From NCBI GenBank assembly GCA_023653785.1, contig JAMKCH010078773.1, forward strand, positions 186,001 to 250,000: DNA of 64,000 nucleotides, given 5' to 3'. The position numbers were made by a program, and so were the translations under genes. Positions 25,601-40,900 of the stretch are shown here, piece by piece. How positions within the stretch are numbered: position 1 is the first letter of the stretch; each line of letters starts with the position of its first letter. The notes beneath the pieces are model-generated. The model had not been told where the DNA came from. It ran no database searches and saw nothing but the letters and a program-made list of their open reading frames with translations. Source of the DNA: Ophioderma brevispina. Its lineage: Eukaryota > Echinodermata > Ophiuroidea > Amphilepidida > Ophiodermatidae.

Positions 25601-28600
25601 TTGAATAACAATAAAACAAGTTATTTGACCCTATAAAGCTATTTCAAAAAAAAAACTAACTTTGAAAGGTTTAAGTATGGTATGGATGACTATATTTATC
25701 AAGGTGATCCCCTCATACATTTTAGAGTTGTTAAGTTTGATGGCCTACAACCCCACACTTGTACTTTTCAATTCATATTGAACCAAAATAGTTATTCTCT
25801 CTTAAAGGTAATGAACTATGGATTGCAATAATATATTCAGTCTAAGATGATTAGGACCTTGTGTATCTTAGCTTTAAAAAAATTGCAATTCAACAGTTAA
25901 AGGCTATGTCCTATCGAAGTACCACAAGGTCTTCCAAATTTCACAGTACATTAAACTTGACTAATCCCAACTGTTTCATTGAATTGTTACCCACAATGCC
26001 ACGAAACCGCTGCCAAAAGGGTACAACATTATTTTTATAATTTATGATGAAAAAACACACGAAATTGTGCTTGTGGAGCTTTGAAGTGAGGGAAAAACCA
26101 ATCTGGAGAAATTGTTGATCCCTAGGTATGGTGCGTTAATCTGGCCCTGTCATCAGGGTTGTTGTTTGAGCCAATTGAATAACAATCAGAGCGACCGGGT
26201 ATTTTGGTGTATTGTACTTTTTATGGGACCTGGTTTGACACATACATATTGTAGAGATCAAAGATTACAGCTTTTTGTTATTTCATAAAAATATGAAATC
26301 AAAAGAATGTGTGCATGTCAAAGTTAGGAATGATTTATGAAGGTGGATTTCCCTTAACTGAAAGGCACAAGAAGAATATGGCTAAATCCACTTCATTTGG
26401 AGGGGTAACATTTTCGGGCAATAATCCAGGAAGAATTTGGAGATTTTTGCCAGATTTGGACCAAATGATATTTTTTCCAAAATTCCCAGTTGTTTCTAAT
26501 GCCTGGGGGGGGGGGGGGGGGGGGGAAGAGGTAAAAATTTTGATAAAAAATTGCCTAAGGAAAAAGCTGGTCACTTAATATCAGAAGGTTCAAAGCTTGG
26601 AATGCCAGTCTAAAAAATCTAAAGCAAGTATCACGTACCAAATAACTAACAAAACAAAAACAAGAAGTGTAACTTAAAGAGATCTTAAAACCAAGAGAAA
26701 CTTTCTGTTGCAGGTAGTATGTGTCTATAAAAAGTGATAATTCAAGAGTGTTATTTACATGACCTCACCCAAGATTAAAAAACCATTGATATAACCATTA
26801 AACAATTTCCTAAAGTTCTTTCCATTGCTAATATACTAATTTTGTGACCCCCGGTGCCTGAACAGATCCTTGTTACAAGTAAAAATAAATCAGGGAGAAA
26901 CCTTGTTGATATCAATGCAGCCTATTCAACCCCGCTTCTCAGTGTTTGACACATGCAAATTGTTGTCCTTTGTTGTTTATAAACAATTTTTAGCAGAGTT
27001 GGTGACACCAATTTGACACACAGAACAAGCAAAAAATCAGAAAAAAATCATTACTGGACTCTTCAGTGCCATAAAGGCCAACAAAAGTCATGAATTGTAG
27101 GTTATAAGCGCCCCTCTTATTCCCCTTTCTCCAAGAGATCTGTATAAAACTAGATTTAAGAAAAAACGTATTTGCTCACACAATGACATTTCATAAACAT
27201 TTACAACAGGATGTTGTGAGTGGACAATAAATAATCCAAATAAGTTGTCGAAACTGCGCCACCATTGATAGTTTTATTTTGGTTTTGTCATAATTAATGA
27301 TACTTTCAAATAGTCCCTAATGAACTTACAAGGACGAAATTGCTAGTCATCTATCTCATAAAGCCAAATTTGTTGTTATTGAATAAGTCAGGCTTGACAG
27401 GGTATACTATAAAACTACCAATCTGTGTTATGTAGATTCCAATACGATGTTTAACACTAACAAGGACCTGTATAAACGGTACGCTACCTGACCAGACTTG
27501 CAAATGTAGCACTCCTCCTCCTCAGCTACCCATCTCTGGGGTCCCTCCGCTTCCAGGGACGGTAGTCACACCTACCATGAGTACTGTAACCACTAGTACT
27601 GTAACCTCAAGTACTGTAACCTTGAGTACTAACCACGAAGTGACTGTAACCAAGGGGCCAATGCCTTTGCCTGTAAAAAGATACAAAGTTATACCCACAA
27701 CCCACACTTGGTTACTACAAGTAAGTCAAAATGGTGCCAGTCAGCTTAGATTTGTGGAGGAAAAATGTTTTCTGGCACAAAAAGCTTCGAAAGCATAGTT
27801 TGTTAGCCATGCAAACTCTCAAAAAATATATTGCCACATAAAAATGCTTTATTGAGATGCTTGCCAGTTTGATTGAAGAGCCCAAAAATTATCTTCTGAA
27901 AGGGCCCCAAATGAAAGGGACCTTACTGGAAAATCAATTCCAATAAATTGAAAAACCAATTGGGGTGTTTACATTTTGCAAAAAAAGGAGGAGAAACTAA
28001 TAGATTGTCCTTGTAAGCTTCACTTCTCTGCAACAGACAGCCAGGAGGTGACCATTACTGCCAGCATTTTACTTCAAACTTGAAAAGCTTACAGTCATCA
28101 GCTCACAGTTCATTGCTATTGTATATGTGGCTAATTACCGGACTATCCACCTGCACTTGTGAGATCCAATATCTTACTACAAGCTTGAAATGCAATGTCT
28201 GAAGGCTTTTTAATTGTGTCAAACACATACTAGAAACACGGTTGGCCTAAATTCTGGCAAGGGATTTCAACACCTTGGATTTTCCATGGCAGGAAATTAG
28301 ATTAGTAATCTGCTGTTTTTTTTACAAAATCTAAAAAACACCCAAATTGTTTTCAACTTTATATGTGATTTCAGTAAGGATTCCATTCAGATATCTTGAT
28401 TCTATGCCATTGTATCTCTTTTTAACAAAAGTACCAGTTCATTAGGCATGATTCTCGTAGGTTTTATTTTGAGGGTTGTGAAACTGCCTTCCTTTTTGTC
28501 GATTAGGAACAACATAGATTAGACATCACCTAGTAAATTGAAAAAAAAGTCATTTTCACAACATGAAATCAGCAATTCACAAGTTCACTCATTAGCAATT

Positions 28601-28953
28601 CTGATCCAGCTCATTTGCATATATTCAATTTTCATGACTGAGTGGGGTTCCATTTTGTGTTGTTGGCACTCATTTCCTTCTGTTACAAGCATGCTAATCC
28701 ATTCTTGGGTCATCATTCATACTGTAAGCATTTCCTGTGTTGCACTAGCATATGATTAGATGGTTGGAAAATGTCTCATCTACACGCTACACATTTATAA
28801 AGTCATTTTATAAAAAAAAGTGGATGAAAATAAAGTGAAAGGCAGGGGGGAGGTCAAGGAAAGAGGGAGTCAAATCACTTGTGGTGCTCTTTGATTTTGG
28901 TGGTAAATACCTGTGCAGATTTATCCAATAATGAATCAAAATTCCAATCCACA

Positions 28954-28985
<32 letters not shown>

Positions 28986-31900
28986 TGGGGTGTTACGCAT
29001 AATGCTAGCAGTTTGGTCATGTTGCTTAGTACCACTTAAACTACATGATCTTGTCACATGTTACTGCACATAACACCAGGCTTGGGAAAAACACATGTTT
29101 TTGCATATTTAATGGCATATTTCAAAATAGTGGGATGCAAATGTGATGAGGACAAGCCCTTGACTCAGTGGGGGGGGGGGGATGGGGGTAGACATACACT
29201 CCCCCAATTCCAAAAAAAACCCAAACCCCTTTAAAATGTTCAATTGTCACAAAAATGATTTTGCGAGCAAGTGAGCCAGAAATTAAGGAAGTTTTATGCT
29301 ATTTTGTCGAAAAAAAGGTTGAAATTTCAGTAGAAAAGGTCCAATTGCCAAATTCCCCCCCTCCCCTGTTTGGGGGACGAATTTAGGGAAAATGTCTCCT
29401 TTTGAAAAACATCGCCCTCCCCTAAAATAATCCTGGTTATGGGCTTGATGGGACGGAGGCGAGATACCGATAGACAATCCCCATGTAAGTCTATATCTTG
29501 ATGAAGTTACTCAACGTTAAATCATTTGCAAGCTTTTACTGTAAATTGAATTCTTTTTCACCTAAACCAATTTGCTGAAATTTGTACGTACAACTCTAAA
29601 ATTCATTCACAAACAAAATCATGCCTTTCAATTCTGCACTTATGTTCATGATATTAGGGTTTTTTCAGATCTAAACTAGTCAATTATTTTATTGTTGTGT
29701 AGTTCTCAAGGTTCTATAGAGTTACAGTCATTAATATCCACAATCACCTCATTCTGGTCCTATTGTGCACTGTTTGTTTGTTAAGACATTTTTAATTAAT
29801 GGTTTTACTTTGTGATTATCCATGGTACCCAGAACAAGGTCCTGTGTTCATAATGTAGGCCTATCTGTGGAATACTGACTATGCTTGGGTGTATTAAAAA
29901 TGATTTCACGTGGTATTGATATGGAGTAATATTTATATAAAGATTATGTTCTTCAAAATGCATGTCATGGAACTTTTTTTAGACAAATCTGTCAAAATGG
30001 ATCTCTTGTTCATTAGATTGGCACTGATTTGCCGATGGTGTTTCATCCTTTTCAAAACTTTCCAGACTTCAGCCAAATTTGCAAAACAGACTGGAATAGA
30101 GATCTTGAAAATCAAATTAGTTGGAATCCCCAAAAAAAACTCATCAAATTAATAACCTTCACATGAGAGTCCACCTCGTACTCTTCAGCACAGAAAAAAA
30201 ACCCTTGAGAGCGAGTACTTTGGTAATCATGGTGAGAGTAATGGCATGTAGGCCTGAGCTGCAAAATGTTAAAATCTAAATACTGTAAAAGTGGAAATTT
30301 TTGCGCTACATTAATTTTCGCGCTTTTCGCGCACTTCTGAGCTAGCGCGAAATTAAAAACTCGCGAAAATGTTTTTTTGTGTGTAGGTCTATGTAGGATA
30401 GCTGAAAAGAGCGAATTTAAAAACAAGCAAAAATGTTAAAAATTACAGAAATGCGAAAAATTACACGCGCGAAAATTATCACTTTTACAGTAGTTAATCT
30501 ATGGAAGAGGTTTCAGTACATAAATGTGCTTCAATTTCTTTGCAGGAGGGGGTTGAGAGGATTTAAATAATGGCAGGCCAGGATTTGTTGCAGTTATTGT
30601 TTTGTTGCTCTAAGCACATTTTGCATGTTACTGATAATCATTAAAGTAAGCTTTGAAGACCAAAGCAAAGTGCCTGTCTCATTTCAAAATTTTGTCAATT
30701 TAATTTACTCCAATTGTAGACAAGTGTCGGCAACAGATTTTTTAAGGGGAAAAAATTGTCTAATTTTGGTCCCCAAAGTGGTAATTGTGGAAGGGGGAGC
30801 AATGCATTGAACATACGGTGCTCTTTTCCAACATGTATAAAGTTACACCAAGAGGAGGGATGGGTGTTGGGTTGGGTTGTGTGGGAACAGAGGTATTCAA
30901 AAGTTGTTGATTTGCCTTTTAAATAACCAAAAGGTGATCATGGGTATGTGTTTTTTGCAGGGGGGGGGCAAAAATGGATTTTTTTTGGTGCAAGACATCA
31001 ACAATTTTGATTTTTTTAAACCAATATTTTGGTCCAAAACAGCCTAAATTCACTGATTTTGGCCAACAATTGACACACTGGCTCAATAACTGTTGGATAT
31101 TTTTGGTTATCCATGAACATCAGGTTAACTAAGTAAGCAAATGATTTCCAGCCCTGGAATAATTCCCAGATGATGGAAAAGTCCTCAAAGGCCTGAGAAC
31201 TGGAAAGATGATTAATATATTACTGAAAAAGTGGAAAATTTTCCGCTACATGAATTTTAGTGTCTTTTCGGCACTTCGGGCTAGCGCGAAACGTACTCGC
31301 GAAAATCGGTTTTTGTGTTTGTGTGTAGGTATATGTAGGATAGCTGAAAAGAGAGAATTTAAAAACAAGCAAAAATTTTAAAAATGGCGAAAACGACGGA
31401 CAAACATTAAACTCGCCCCGAAAATTTCACTACAGTATACCAGCAGTAGCGATCGTTGACGACCATGACCTATTAAATGAGATGATGTTGATTTTTATAT
31501 GACAATCAACATGGAGGTGGAAATTTGGTGATATGAATATGGAACAAGTTATAAATTCTGTAAAAAGGCATTCAAAAATCAAAGCAAAAATTTGGTGGGA
31601 ATTTGGTTGAGCAGCTCTTCCAAAATCCAAACAGATCGGCTAACCAAGTGTCATGTTAGTCTGTCCAACAGCAGATGAAATCCTCCCCTGCCACTTATAC
31701 CCCCATCAAGGGTTACTTAGTGCTACTGCACAGCAACACCTTCAAATGGAACAAAATGAAGACAATGCTATAAACATACAATATTATATACAATACAATA
31801 TTATACACTGGTTAACTTTGCCACTGATTAAATGCGCAAGTTCAAGGACTTTGCAAAAAAAAAAAATCAAATGACCATTGCAGGGCATGTACAAAACATG

Positions 31901-34900
31901 GCCTGGCCTTGGCCTATTGGCATGGCCTGAGAATAAAATAAAGTTGCTTGTGCAGCACCTCTGCCTTAGGGACTTCAAGTATTGTGGCAGGATAGCTCAC
32001 AGAATCCTATTATAAAATGCCCTACTATCTTTTCTCTTCTACGAACTGTGAGATTCTTGAGCTAAGCATGAGGCAACTGGACCTTTCCACAAGGTACCAG
32101 GTGGTAGTATGGTAGGAGCATGGTTTCCGACAGCTGAATAGATGCCATAGACTGAGGGATACCCTCGCGTCGCCCCAAGAAACTAGCAACAATTGTGACT
32201 GGAGCTGGGAGGCAAGTATCTACAACCACGCCTGGCAATAACTTCAGGCGGGTTACATTAAGGATTTGTAGCGAGTTATAAAGGCCAAAAGGAATTATTA
32301 CATTTTCAGCGAATGGCCCTTCTAAAGGTAACAGGATTTGTGAATTGACCCAATCAGTTTCATAGAATGCCCCTTATACATCGACCTAGATGACCACAGA
32401 CCAGGACAACATTGAACACTAATGAGACTGGGTCATGGTTCTTCTAACCAAGTTGCTTTACATCATACCAAGAATTAAGCCATAGTAGCATTCCCCATAC
32501 AGAATAAGCACAATATGTTAGATGCTATAGGCCTACCAGCTAACAGATCCAGAGATGAATGCATTTGGTTTTGCCAATGAAATGCATTTAAACTGATTCA
32601 CTTAATGATCCATAGCTGTGACAAAAATTTCAGGGGATAAATCACAAGTGTACACTATAGAGAACACATATGAATTCAGGATTTAATTGATATCATCAAT
32701 CAAGTCAAGTAATTTAAGCTTGAGCTGGTTGTGAAATGGTACATTGTCAAGCAAGTTGTCATTTTGTAAAGATGAAATAAAAGAACATTAAAAAAAAACA
32801 CCAACAAATATTTAAAATGGAGGAGTTAAAATAGGCAAGCAGTACATTCTGATTTCAGCCAAAGGGCCAAAGGCTATGTGTTTCATGGGCAGGTTTTGTA
32901 CATTGCCGACCATGCAAGCAAGTGAATTGAACAAAGAACAATAATAATTGGATTTTTAACGCGAGACATCTCCAAGTAAACGTGCTCAAGGCGTGTGCGG
33001 CTGCCATGACAAAGGGCCTAGCACATACAGAGGAAACATAATACCCAGAACAGATTAGCAAAAAAAAAAAAGCTCGATTTTTAGAAGCAGGAGGAAACCG
33101 GAGAGTACCCGGAGAAACAACCTGCGGGAACGAGTATGGATCTAGAGCAGAACCAAATCACATAAAGCCACCGAGAACGAGCCACTGCCAGGAATCGAAC
33201 CTGATGACATCTTCATTGGTGAAAGGGAGGGAAGTATCGCTGCGCCAAACACGTTCCCCCATAAAACAACCCATATTTTAGTTTGTAGCATCCTACATCG
33301 CGGAAAGAAGTCAATCAAAATATTTTCAATTGGCAGGAGAAAAACCCACTCGTTCTAAGTGATACAAAATTGCAGATTTGAGTGGTGGGGTTTAGGTTGA
33401 GGATTAGTTGGGTAGTGCCTTTTTAAGTCCACAGATAATAAGCAATGCAAGGAGCATTGGTAGTGTTTTTTGTCTCGCCGGAATTTGTTCGGCAGACAGG
33501 ACTAGTAATCACTTTTCGTCTGTCTGTCTTTCTGTCTATGTCCGGATGTCGTCTGTCTGTCTGTCTGTCTGTACTGTCTGGTCTGTCCGTCTGTCTGTCT
33601 GTCGGTCTTTCTGTCAATGCTGTAGGTCTGCCTGACGTCAGTGTTCACGGGCTTGTGTTACGATTTATCTGGGTTCCGTAAGGGCTGCTATGATTTAACT
33701 TGGTGGAAAGAAGCGGGTCCCTTGAGTTCTCGAACCTGATTAGATTTTGGGCGTAAAATATTATAATTAAGTATCTAATTGCTAATTACGAAAATTTTCC
33801 CGACCAAGGCTTGGTACAAGTTTTCTGGAGTTCCGTAGGCGTATGATGATGGAATTGGTGGAAGCGGGATGGAGAGTTCTCGAACTGATTTGATTCGGGG
33901 GTATTTCGGGCAAATTAAGTATGCCCAAATGAGGGCTATTAATATGCACAAACATCAGCGTAATTGCTATAATTTGAAACGGTACATAGGATACGGAAAA
34001 TTCTTCACTGTATGAAAGACTATCAGGTGCGAATCTTTTTTGGCAATATTAAACGTGGGGATACATGCGGCTTAGGATGCAAATGATCTAAATTAAATAT
34101 GCGTAATACTGTATCTCTGAAACAATACGTCGGGGTGATAGGCAAATACCTTCGCTGCCATGAAAGCATATATGCCATGCATCTAGTGGGTGAATCATAA
34201 TTGGGTCAAAAGGGCCATTTTGGGCATAAAAATATGCTAATTAGGGTCTTCTATTTGCGCATAATTTTAAGGAAAAAAAGCTTGTGTACAAGTTATCTGG
34301 TTCCCATAAGGCATATAATGATGTAACTTGGTGTTGTAAGGAAGCGGGTTTGAGAGATAGTTCTCGACCTCATTAGATTTTGGGCGTCTTTTGGGTTAAT
34401 TAGGTAAGCAAAGGGAGCTAATTATATGCATAAAATCTGCGAATTGCTATATTTTTAAACGGTACATCGGATACACCAAAAATTCCTTCACTGCATGAAA
34501 GACTGTTAGGTGGCGCATCTTTTTGACCATTGAAAGTAAGGGATATATGCGGCGTCTTCTTAGGTTATGTAAATGAGCTAATTAATCGGCACAGGGCCTA
34601 CAAGCGGGCCCTATAATTCTATAGTTCCCTATATTTTTTACCCCTCTACCTATCAAGCCCCTAAAACTTCCAAAATCCCTATATTTCCCTCAATTTTTTC
34701 TCCACAAAATTAAAAAGATTGATTTCTTTGCCTGTTTTTTACAAGAAGAATTGATCAAAAAATCTTGCCTTTCAGAGGCTAAATGTTCATTTACAAGGAT
34801 TTTTAAAAAACAAGCACTACAAAATTGGGTATCTCCAATCTTAACTTAGCTGGTTTGTTGACATGATAAGAGTCAGCTTTCAAGTCCTTTGTCAATTTTA

Positions 34901-37900
34901 GGATTTCGAATTTTGATGATTTGTTTCGAGACATAATCTTTTGTTTTGGCGTAAAAACACATAAAATATCTTATGTCAGAATCATAGACCACGGCTTCTT
35001 TAATATCTTTACAATAGAGCTAAATCAGATGCTATAACTATATAGAAAGTCAGAGTGGTAAATCAGACTCCACAACAATTGAAGTTAAATTTGTCTGTTT
35101 CTCCATGGGAGGGGGCTACTCAGATTTTGGTTTGGTTGAGGGTGTGCAGCTGGACTTGAAACCCTTAACCATATAAGTGTCCATTTGGTAAAAAAAAATA
35201 CCATTCTAAGGAATTTTGCTTACAAGATGGATCTTTTTGTTTTCAAGAATTTTTTTTTTGGGGGGCCTTTTCCGCACAAGCCCTGGAAGATTTTGGCCTT
35301 TTTCAAGATTGTTTGAGGACACGTTTTGAGGGAAAAAAATGACAAACTCTTGCAACAAAGGACCAGATTGGCTTTTAACAAACATTTGGTATGAGATGCA
35401 GCTGCAGATATGCAGGGCAAAGCAAATGTCAAGGTACATCGTGATGAAATTGTATTTGTGTTTTCCACTCTTATTTCCCTTGATGCATATTAAAATATCG
35501 TTCAAGCTTGTTCACTTCTTATACACATATTGATACGGATTAACTTCATACTTTGTGAAAACAATTTGGTTTTGGGGGGGGGGGAAAAAAGCCTCCTGTG
35601 GCCTAAGATTCAAACCCCAGTTGTGTACACAGGTTGATCTCTAAAGTACCCCTATGTGAACCTTGTGCAACTGATGTGGTTAAAAACATTAAATGTTCAT
35701 TTCTGGTGAAAGTTAGGTGCTATGACCATGCAACCCACTTGTAAAAAAAAAATAACCAGCCCAAAACTAATTCAGGGGACACAGATCAGATTGACCTTCT
35801 AATGAGCACTGATTGTGAGCTTTGACCCTATTTTAGTGTTCAAATGCAATTCCTTAGCAATGAGCCGGTATAGGTTCCAATCTGCTCAACAAAAAACACT
35901 GGTTCAGATTTATACAGTGTATTCGACCGTTAATGACCACTACCATACCCTTGACACTTTTTATTAAAAATCTATAAATTGCCACAAATTTGCTCAAAAG
36001 AACCGCTGGCCTAATTACTCGGGGTCTGTACACAGATTTGACCGAATATACCCAGTGGACTTTGACCATGTTTTGAGAACGAAAGAAAACTGTCAAATGC
36101 AAAAACTTCCTGGTAAATGATACATGGTGTACAATGGAGTCAGTGATGATATGAATAGGTGTTACATAAAGTGTGATAAGGTAAGAGGGCATAGAGATGC
36201 TTATTACCAAAAATACACAAAATATTTGTGTTGCCAGAAGTAGCAGGAAGGACATGTACAATTTTCACTGTAAGTATCACGGTTTCCATGTATCTCAAAA
36301 CGAATAATTTAAAACTTTCCGCCAATTATTGGAATTTTTTTCCACCAAAAACAAAACACCTCTTGACTAGGTTGATTGGGTCCCAACGTCAAAATAAGGT
36401 CTCAAGGTCAAAACTTCAATGACCTGACTTATAAGAGTCATACTTGAAATAATTGCATCTACAGGGAAACCTGGAATTTCCTCAAAACAAATTCAACATA
36501 GGGATAAGGTGCACAGTCAGAAATCATTTCCCCTCATTTAGTACCCCACCAACATGGGAAGATTATTATGTATATAGTCAATACGCCAGAGGGCTCAATG
36601 TTGGCACATCATATTTGTAATGAATTAAAATTGTGATCTGCTGATATACAACGGAAAAGGCGTCCAATTTCCAAGTAAAATACATACAATTCCTAATTTT
36701 CCATATTAATTTGCTGGATTATAAAACGTATTATCCCGATATTCTTGTTTTTTTTGGCCTATATTAAGCCCTATATTTTTGCAAGGGTTTTGTGCACTTG
36801 TAGCCCTGTATGCATAATTGCTGGTGCTGTGATAAAACGGACATTGGAGATGGGCAAAATTTCTTCACTACATTGAACGATAGTATGGCATTCATCTTTG
36901 TGTGAATCATAATGCGGGCAAAGTGCATGGTGGGCCAAGTAAAGGGAGAAGGGGGCGGATTGTAATGGAGAGAAGGAAGTAGGCGGAAGGGAGGGTGAGA
37001 GCTGGAACAAAAAGGAAAGGGGGAGAGGAAAGAGGCGAGGGGCGGGAAAGGGAGCACGGGGGGGGGGGGGAGAGGGGGTGGGGTGAGGGGAGGGTGAGGG
37101 GGGGGGGGGGAGAGTGGTGGGTGATGAGGGGCTGGGGCGGGAGGGGATGGGGTGTTTGCGGTTGGGGGTGGTGGTCGGGTGGCGGACGGGGCGGGGGGTC
37201 GGGTGGGGTGGTGCGGGCGGTTGGGGAAGGAGCTGCGGTATTGCGGGGTGTTGGGGAGAAGGAGACATGCGGTTTATGCGGGGTGTTGGGGAGGGAGGTG
37301 GGTTTTCGACGGTGATGGGATTTGGGGGGTGAGGCGCTCCAGGGAGGGCTCCGGGGGTGGTCCGGGGAAGGTGGACGTCGGGCGCTTTCTGTTTCTTCTT
37401 CTTGCCGTTTTACTTGTTCCTTTTTCCTCTACTCTCTCTTTTTTGTTTTCCTCTATGTCTTTCTTCTCTGGAGGTTTTTGTGGGGGCGGAGGGGGGGGAA
37501 GCTCGGCGTTGGAGGGGGTACCTGGCGCTGGTTTTGCTTTTCACTGGGGGAGGGGGAGTGTTTTTTCACCCCCCACTCCTTTTCCCCCTTCCTGATAGGG
37601 AGTGGGCCCTGGCGACGGGGTGAGGCGGCGGGGGGGATTTTTGCGGCTCGGGTGGAGGGGAAGGGGGGGGGGTGAATACTGGGCGGGGGGGGAGGGAGGT
37701 TCCTTAACGGGCTTTTTTTGGGGGGGCGAGGGGGGGGGACGGGGTGTTGGGTTAGGTTCGGGGGGGGACTCCGCAGTTGGGCTGGGGGGACGGTGTGGGG
37801 GGGGGGGACGGGTGATACACCAGTCCGGGGGTAGGTGTCGGGGGGGGGAGGTGGGGGAGGCGAGGGAGGTTGTGTGTGGGGGGGAGGGTGGTGGGGGTGG

Positions 37901-40900
37901 GGTGGGAGGTGGGGAGCGGGGGGGGAATAACCGGGGGCTGGCTGGGCGGGGGGGGAGGGGGGGGGGGAAGGGGGGGGGGGGTGGGTGAGGGCGGGGGGCG
38001 GGGAGGTGTGGGGGGCGGGGGAGGGAGTCGATGGCCGGGGAGGAGGTTTGCCCGGGGGGGGGCCGAGGGGCGGGGGGTGGCGGCAGCTTGGGGGGGGGGA
38101 GGGCGGGGGGGGGGGGGGAGCCGACGGGGGGTTTCAGCGGGGGGAGGTGAGGGGGCTTCTCTGGTGGGGGGGTGGGGGGGGCGGCGGGGTGGGGGAAGAG
38201 AGGAGGTATCGGGAGGGAGGTGGGGGGGATGGAGGGGCGGGGGGAGGGACGGCGGGTAGGCGCGGGAGGGGGGGAGGGAAGGGAGGGGTCAGGGAGGGTG
38301 GGGGGAAGGGGGGGGGGGACTGGGGGGGGGGAGGTGAGGTACATGGGGGGGGGAGGGGCGGGGAAAGGGGGGGGAAGGGGGGAGGAGGGGGAAGGGGGGG
38401 GGGGGGGGGGGGAGGGGTGGGGGGGATGGCGGGGGGGGGGGAGGGGGTGCGGGGGGGGGTGGGGGGGGGGTGCAGGGGGGTTGGGAGGGGGTGAGGGGAT
38501 TGAGGGGGGTCGGGGGAGGGGGTGGGGTGTGGCGGGGGGTTGGGGAGGGGGGTGGGGGGTGAGAGGTGTGGGGAGGCTCCTTGGGGGGGTGTTTGAGGGG
38601 TGTTGGGAGGGGGTTGGGGTATTGCGGGTTGGGGTATTGCGGGGGTTGGAGGGGGTTGGGGTTTAGAGGGGTTGTGTATTGTCTTTTGAAGGGGGTGGGA
38701 GGTTTTGCGGGGTGTTTGGGGGGGGGTGGTTGGGGTTTTGGCGGGGGTTGGGAGGTGTATGTGGGGGTGTTGGGGGTTTGCGGGGGTTGGGGAGGGGGTT
38801 GGGGGGTTTTCGGGTGTGTTGCGGGGGGTTGGGGAGGGGGTTGGGTTTTGCGGAAGGTGTGGGGAGGGGGTTGGGTTGCGGCGGTGTTGGGGAGGGGGTT
38901 GGGGGTATTGGCGGGGTGTTGGGGGAGGGGGATTGGGGTTATATTATTGCGAGGGGGGTGTTGGGAAGGGGGTGGGGGTTGCGGGGTGGGGTGTTGGGGA
39001 GGGGTTGGGGTTGTTGTTGCCGGGGGATTGGGGGGGGGTTGGGTTTATTGCAGGGGGGGGGGGGGGGGGAGGGGGGTGGCTGGGGGAGGGGGTGGGGCGG
39101 AGGGCGGGGGGGGGGGGGGGGGGGGGAGGGGGGGGGGAGGGCGGGGGGTGGGGGAGGGGGGGGGGTGGGAGGGCGGGTGGGGGGAAGGGGGGGGGGGGGG
39201 CGGGGGGTGGGGAGGTTCGGGTGGGGTATTGTTTTTTTTTTTTTTTCTTTTTTTGTTGTGGTTTTCTTCTGTTGCCTTTCCCCTTTGGACGGGGGCGGGG
39301 GGCGAGGGGGGGGGGGCTGGAGGGGCGGGGGGGAGGGGTGAGGGGTGTGGGGGGTTGGTAGGGGGGACGGCGGGTGGTGTGGGTGGGGGGGGGGGGGGGA
39401 GGGGAGGGGGAGGGCTCCGGGGGGGGGAGGGGGCAAAAGGGGGGAGGGACTGGGGGGGGGGAGGGGGGGGGGGAGGTGGTTGAGGGGGGGTGGCGGGGGG
39501 GGGGGGAGGGGGGAGTGGGGGGTGCAAGAGGGGGGGGACGGGGGGGGGTGTGGAGGGCGTGTGGAGGGGGGGTGCGGGGGGGGATGTGGCAGGGTGTGGG
39601 GGGGGGTTGGTATTGAGGAGTGTTGGGGAGGGGTTTGTGGTATTAAGGGTGTGGGAGGGGGGTGGGTAGGGCGGGTGTTGGGAGGGGGTGGGGTGGGAAG
39701 GGTGGTGGGGAGGGGTGATGGTGTTGTTTGCGGGGGTGTGGGGAGTGGGGACGGTGGCGTGTGCGTAGGGTCGGTTTGTGTGGGCTGGGGAGGGGGATAT
39801 CTGCAATCCTCCACTGTATCTGGGGCTTGCAAAACTTTTTAGGAACACCCTGTACTCATACAGTTGCAAATTGGTGTGCTGCGCTTTGTCTTACAGCCTA
39901 TACGCGAAAGCAGGCTACGAGACTTGTTGTCGGAACCGCCTATGTTTATGACATTAATGCGCTGATTGGGAAGCGAATGATGTCTAATCACTTTTTCGCT
40001 AGCATGCCCAAGCGGACTTGACCTGCATGCAGCCAGTTGACTTCATTTCAACTCAATCGCTCCAGCGCTTGCAGCGATATCATTCTGGAAGCGATGGCGT
40101 TTATCACCCAGCGATTTCACCCGGTCTCGCACAGATGTGACACAACTAGTATTTCCCCATTCATGGCCTTAAAATGAAATGAGATTTTTCCAAAAAGGCT
40201 GAGATAAATTGTTTCATAAATGACTACAGTCTCTTAGTTAGAAAAAAAAAAAAAATTCCTAACTTAAATTCAATTCAAATCAATTAAAAAAAAAAAAAAA
40301 AAAAAGTAAAATTGATTCTTCTAGTACATGCAGAGCATTAAAACAGTTACATAACATACCAGTTAATACCCAACCCATGTCTACTCATGACAATAAACCT
40401 AAATCAGTTGGTGAATTCCTATATACATCTAAAGCAAAACTGAAGTAATTGTTTACTGACATAAAAAGTCCTGTTGTTTTTTGTTCAAAACAAGGTAAGG
40501 TAGATGAACCTTAGAACACATGATAAGAAACATTGTAAATCGTAGGCGAAAGTATAAACACGACGGTATTAAAGGGTACTCCTTGACAAAAAAAATCACA
40601 CTTTGATATAGGCATGTGTGTATGGGCAAACAGATGGTAAATATGCAAAAGATTGCCCTTGAATTAACCACTTGACTTCCTAAGGGATGTAGTATGACAT
40701 GTCTTGTTCAGGGTGAAATTGCAACCCACATGTGGAGTAGGCCGACATAATGTACTGGTACTACACTTTTGTACGCGTTCCCCCCCCACAACTTGGTTGT
40801 CTTTGCAAGGGGGATTTTTTTTTTGACAGGGAGTATAGTTACGGCAACTGTTGTGTTTATTCACAAAACTGTAAAGCTCTTTTGCCAGTGTGATAAATTT

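Noticed and set aside
37541..39869. Long open frames of up to 305 codons on both strands
   Set aside because: They are glycine- or proline-only translations of the G-rich tract, overlap in several frames, and lack any domain or splice context.
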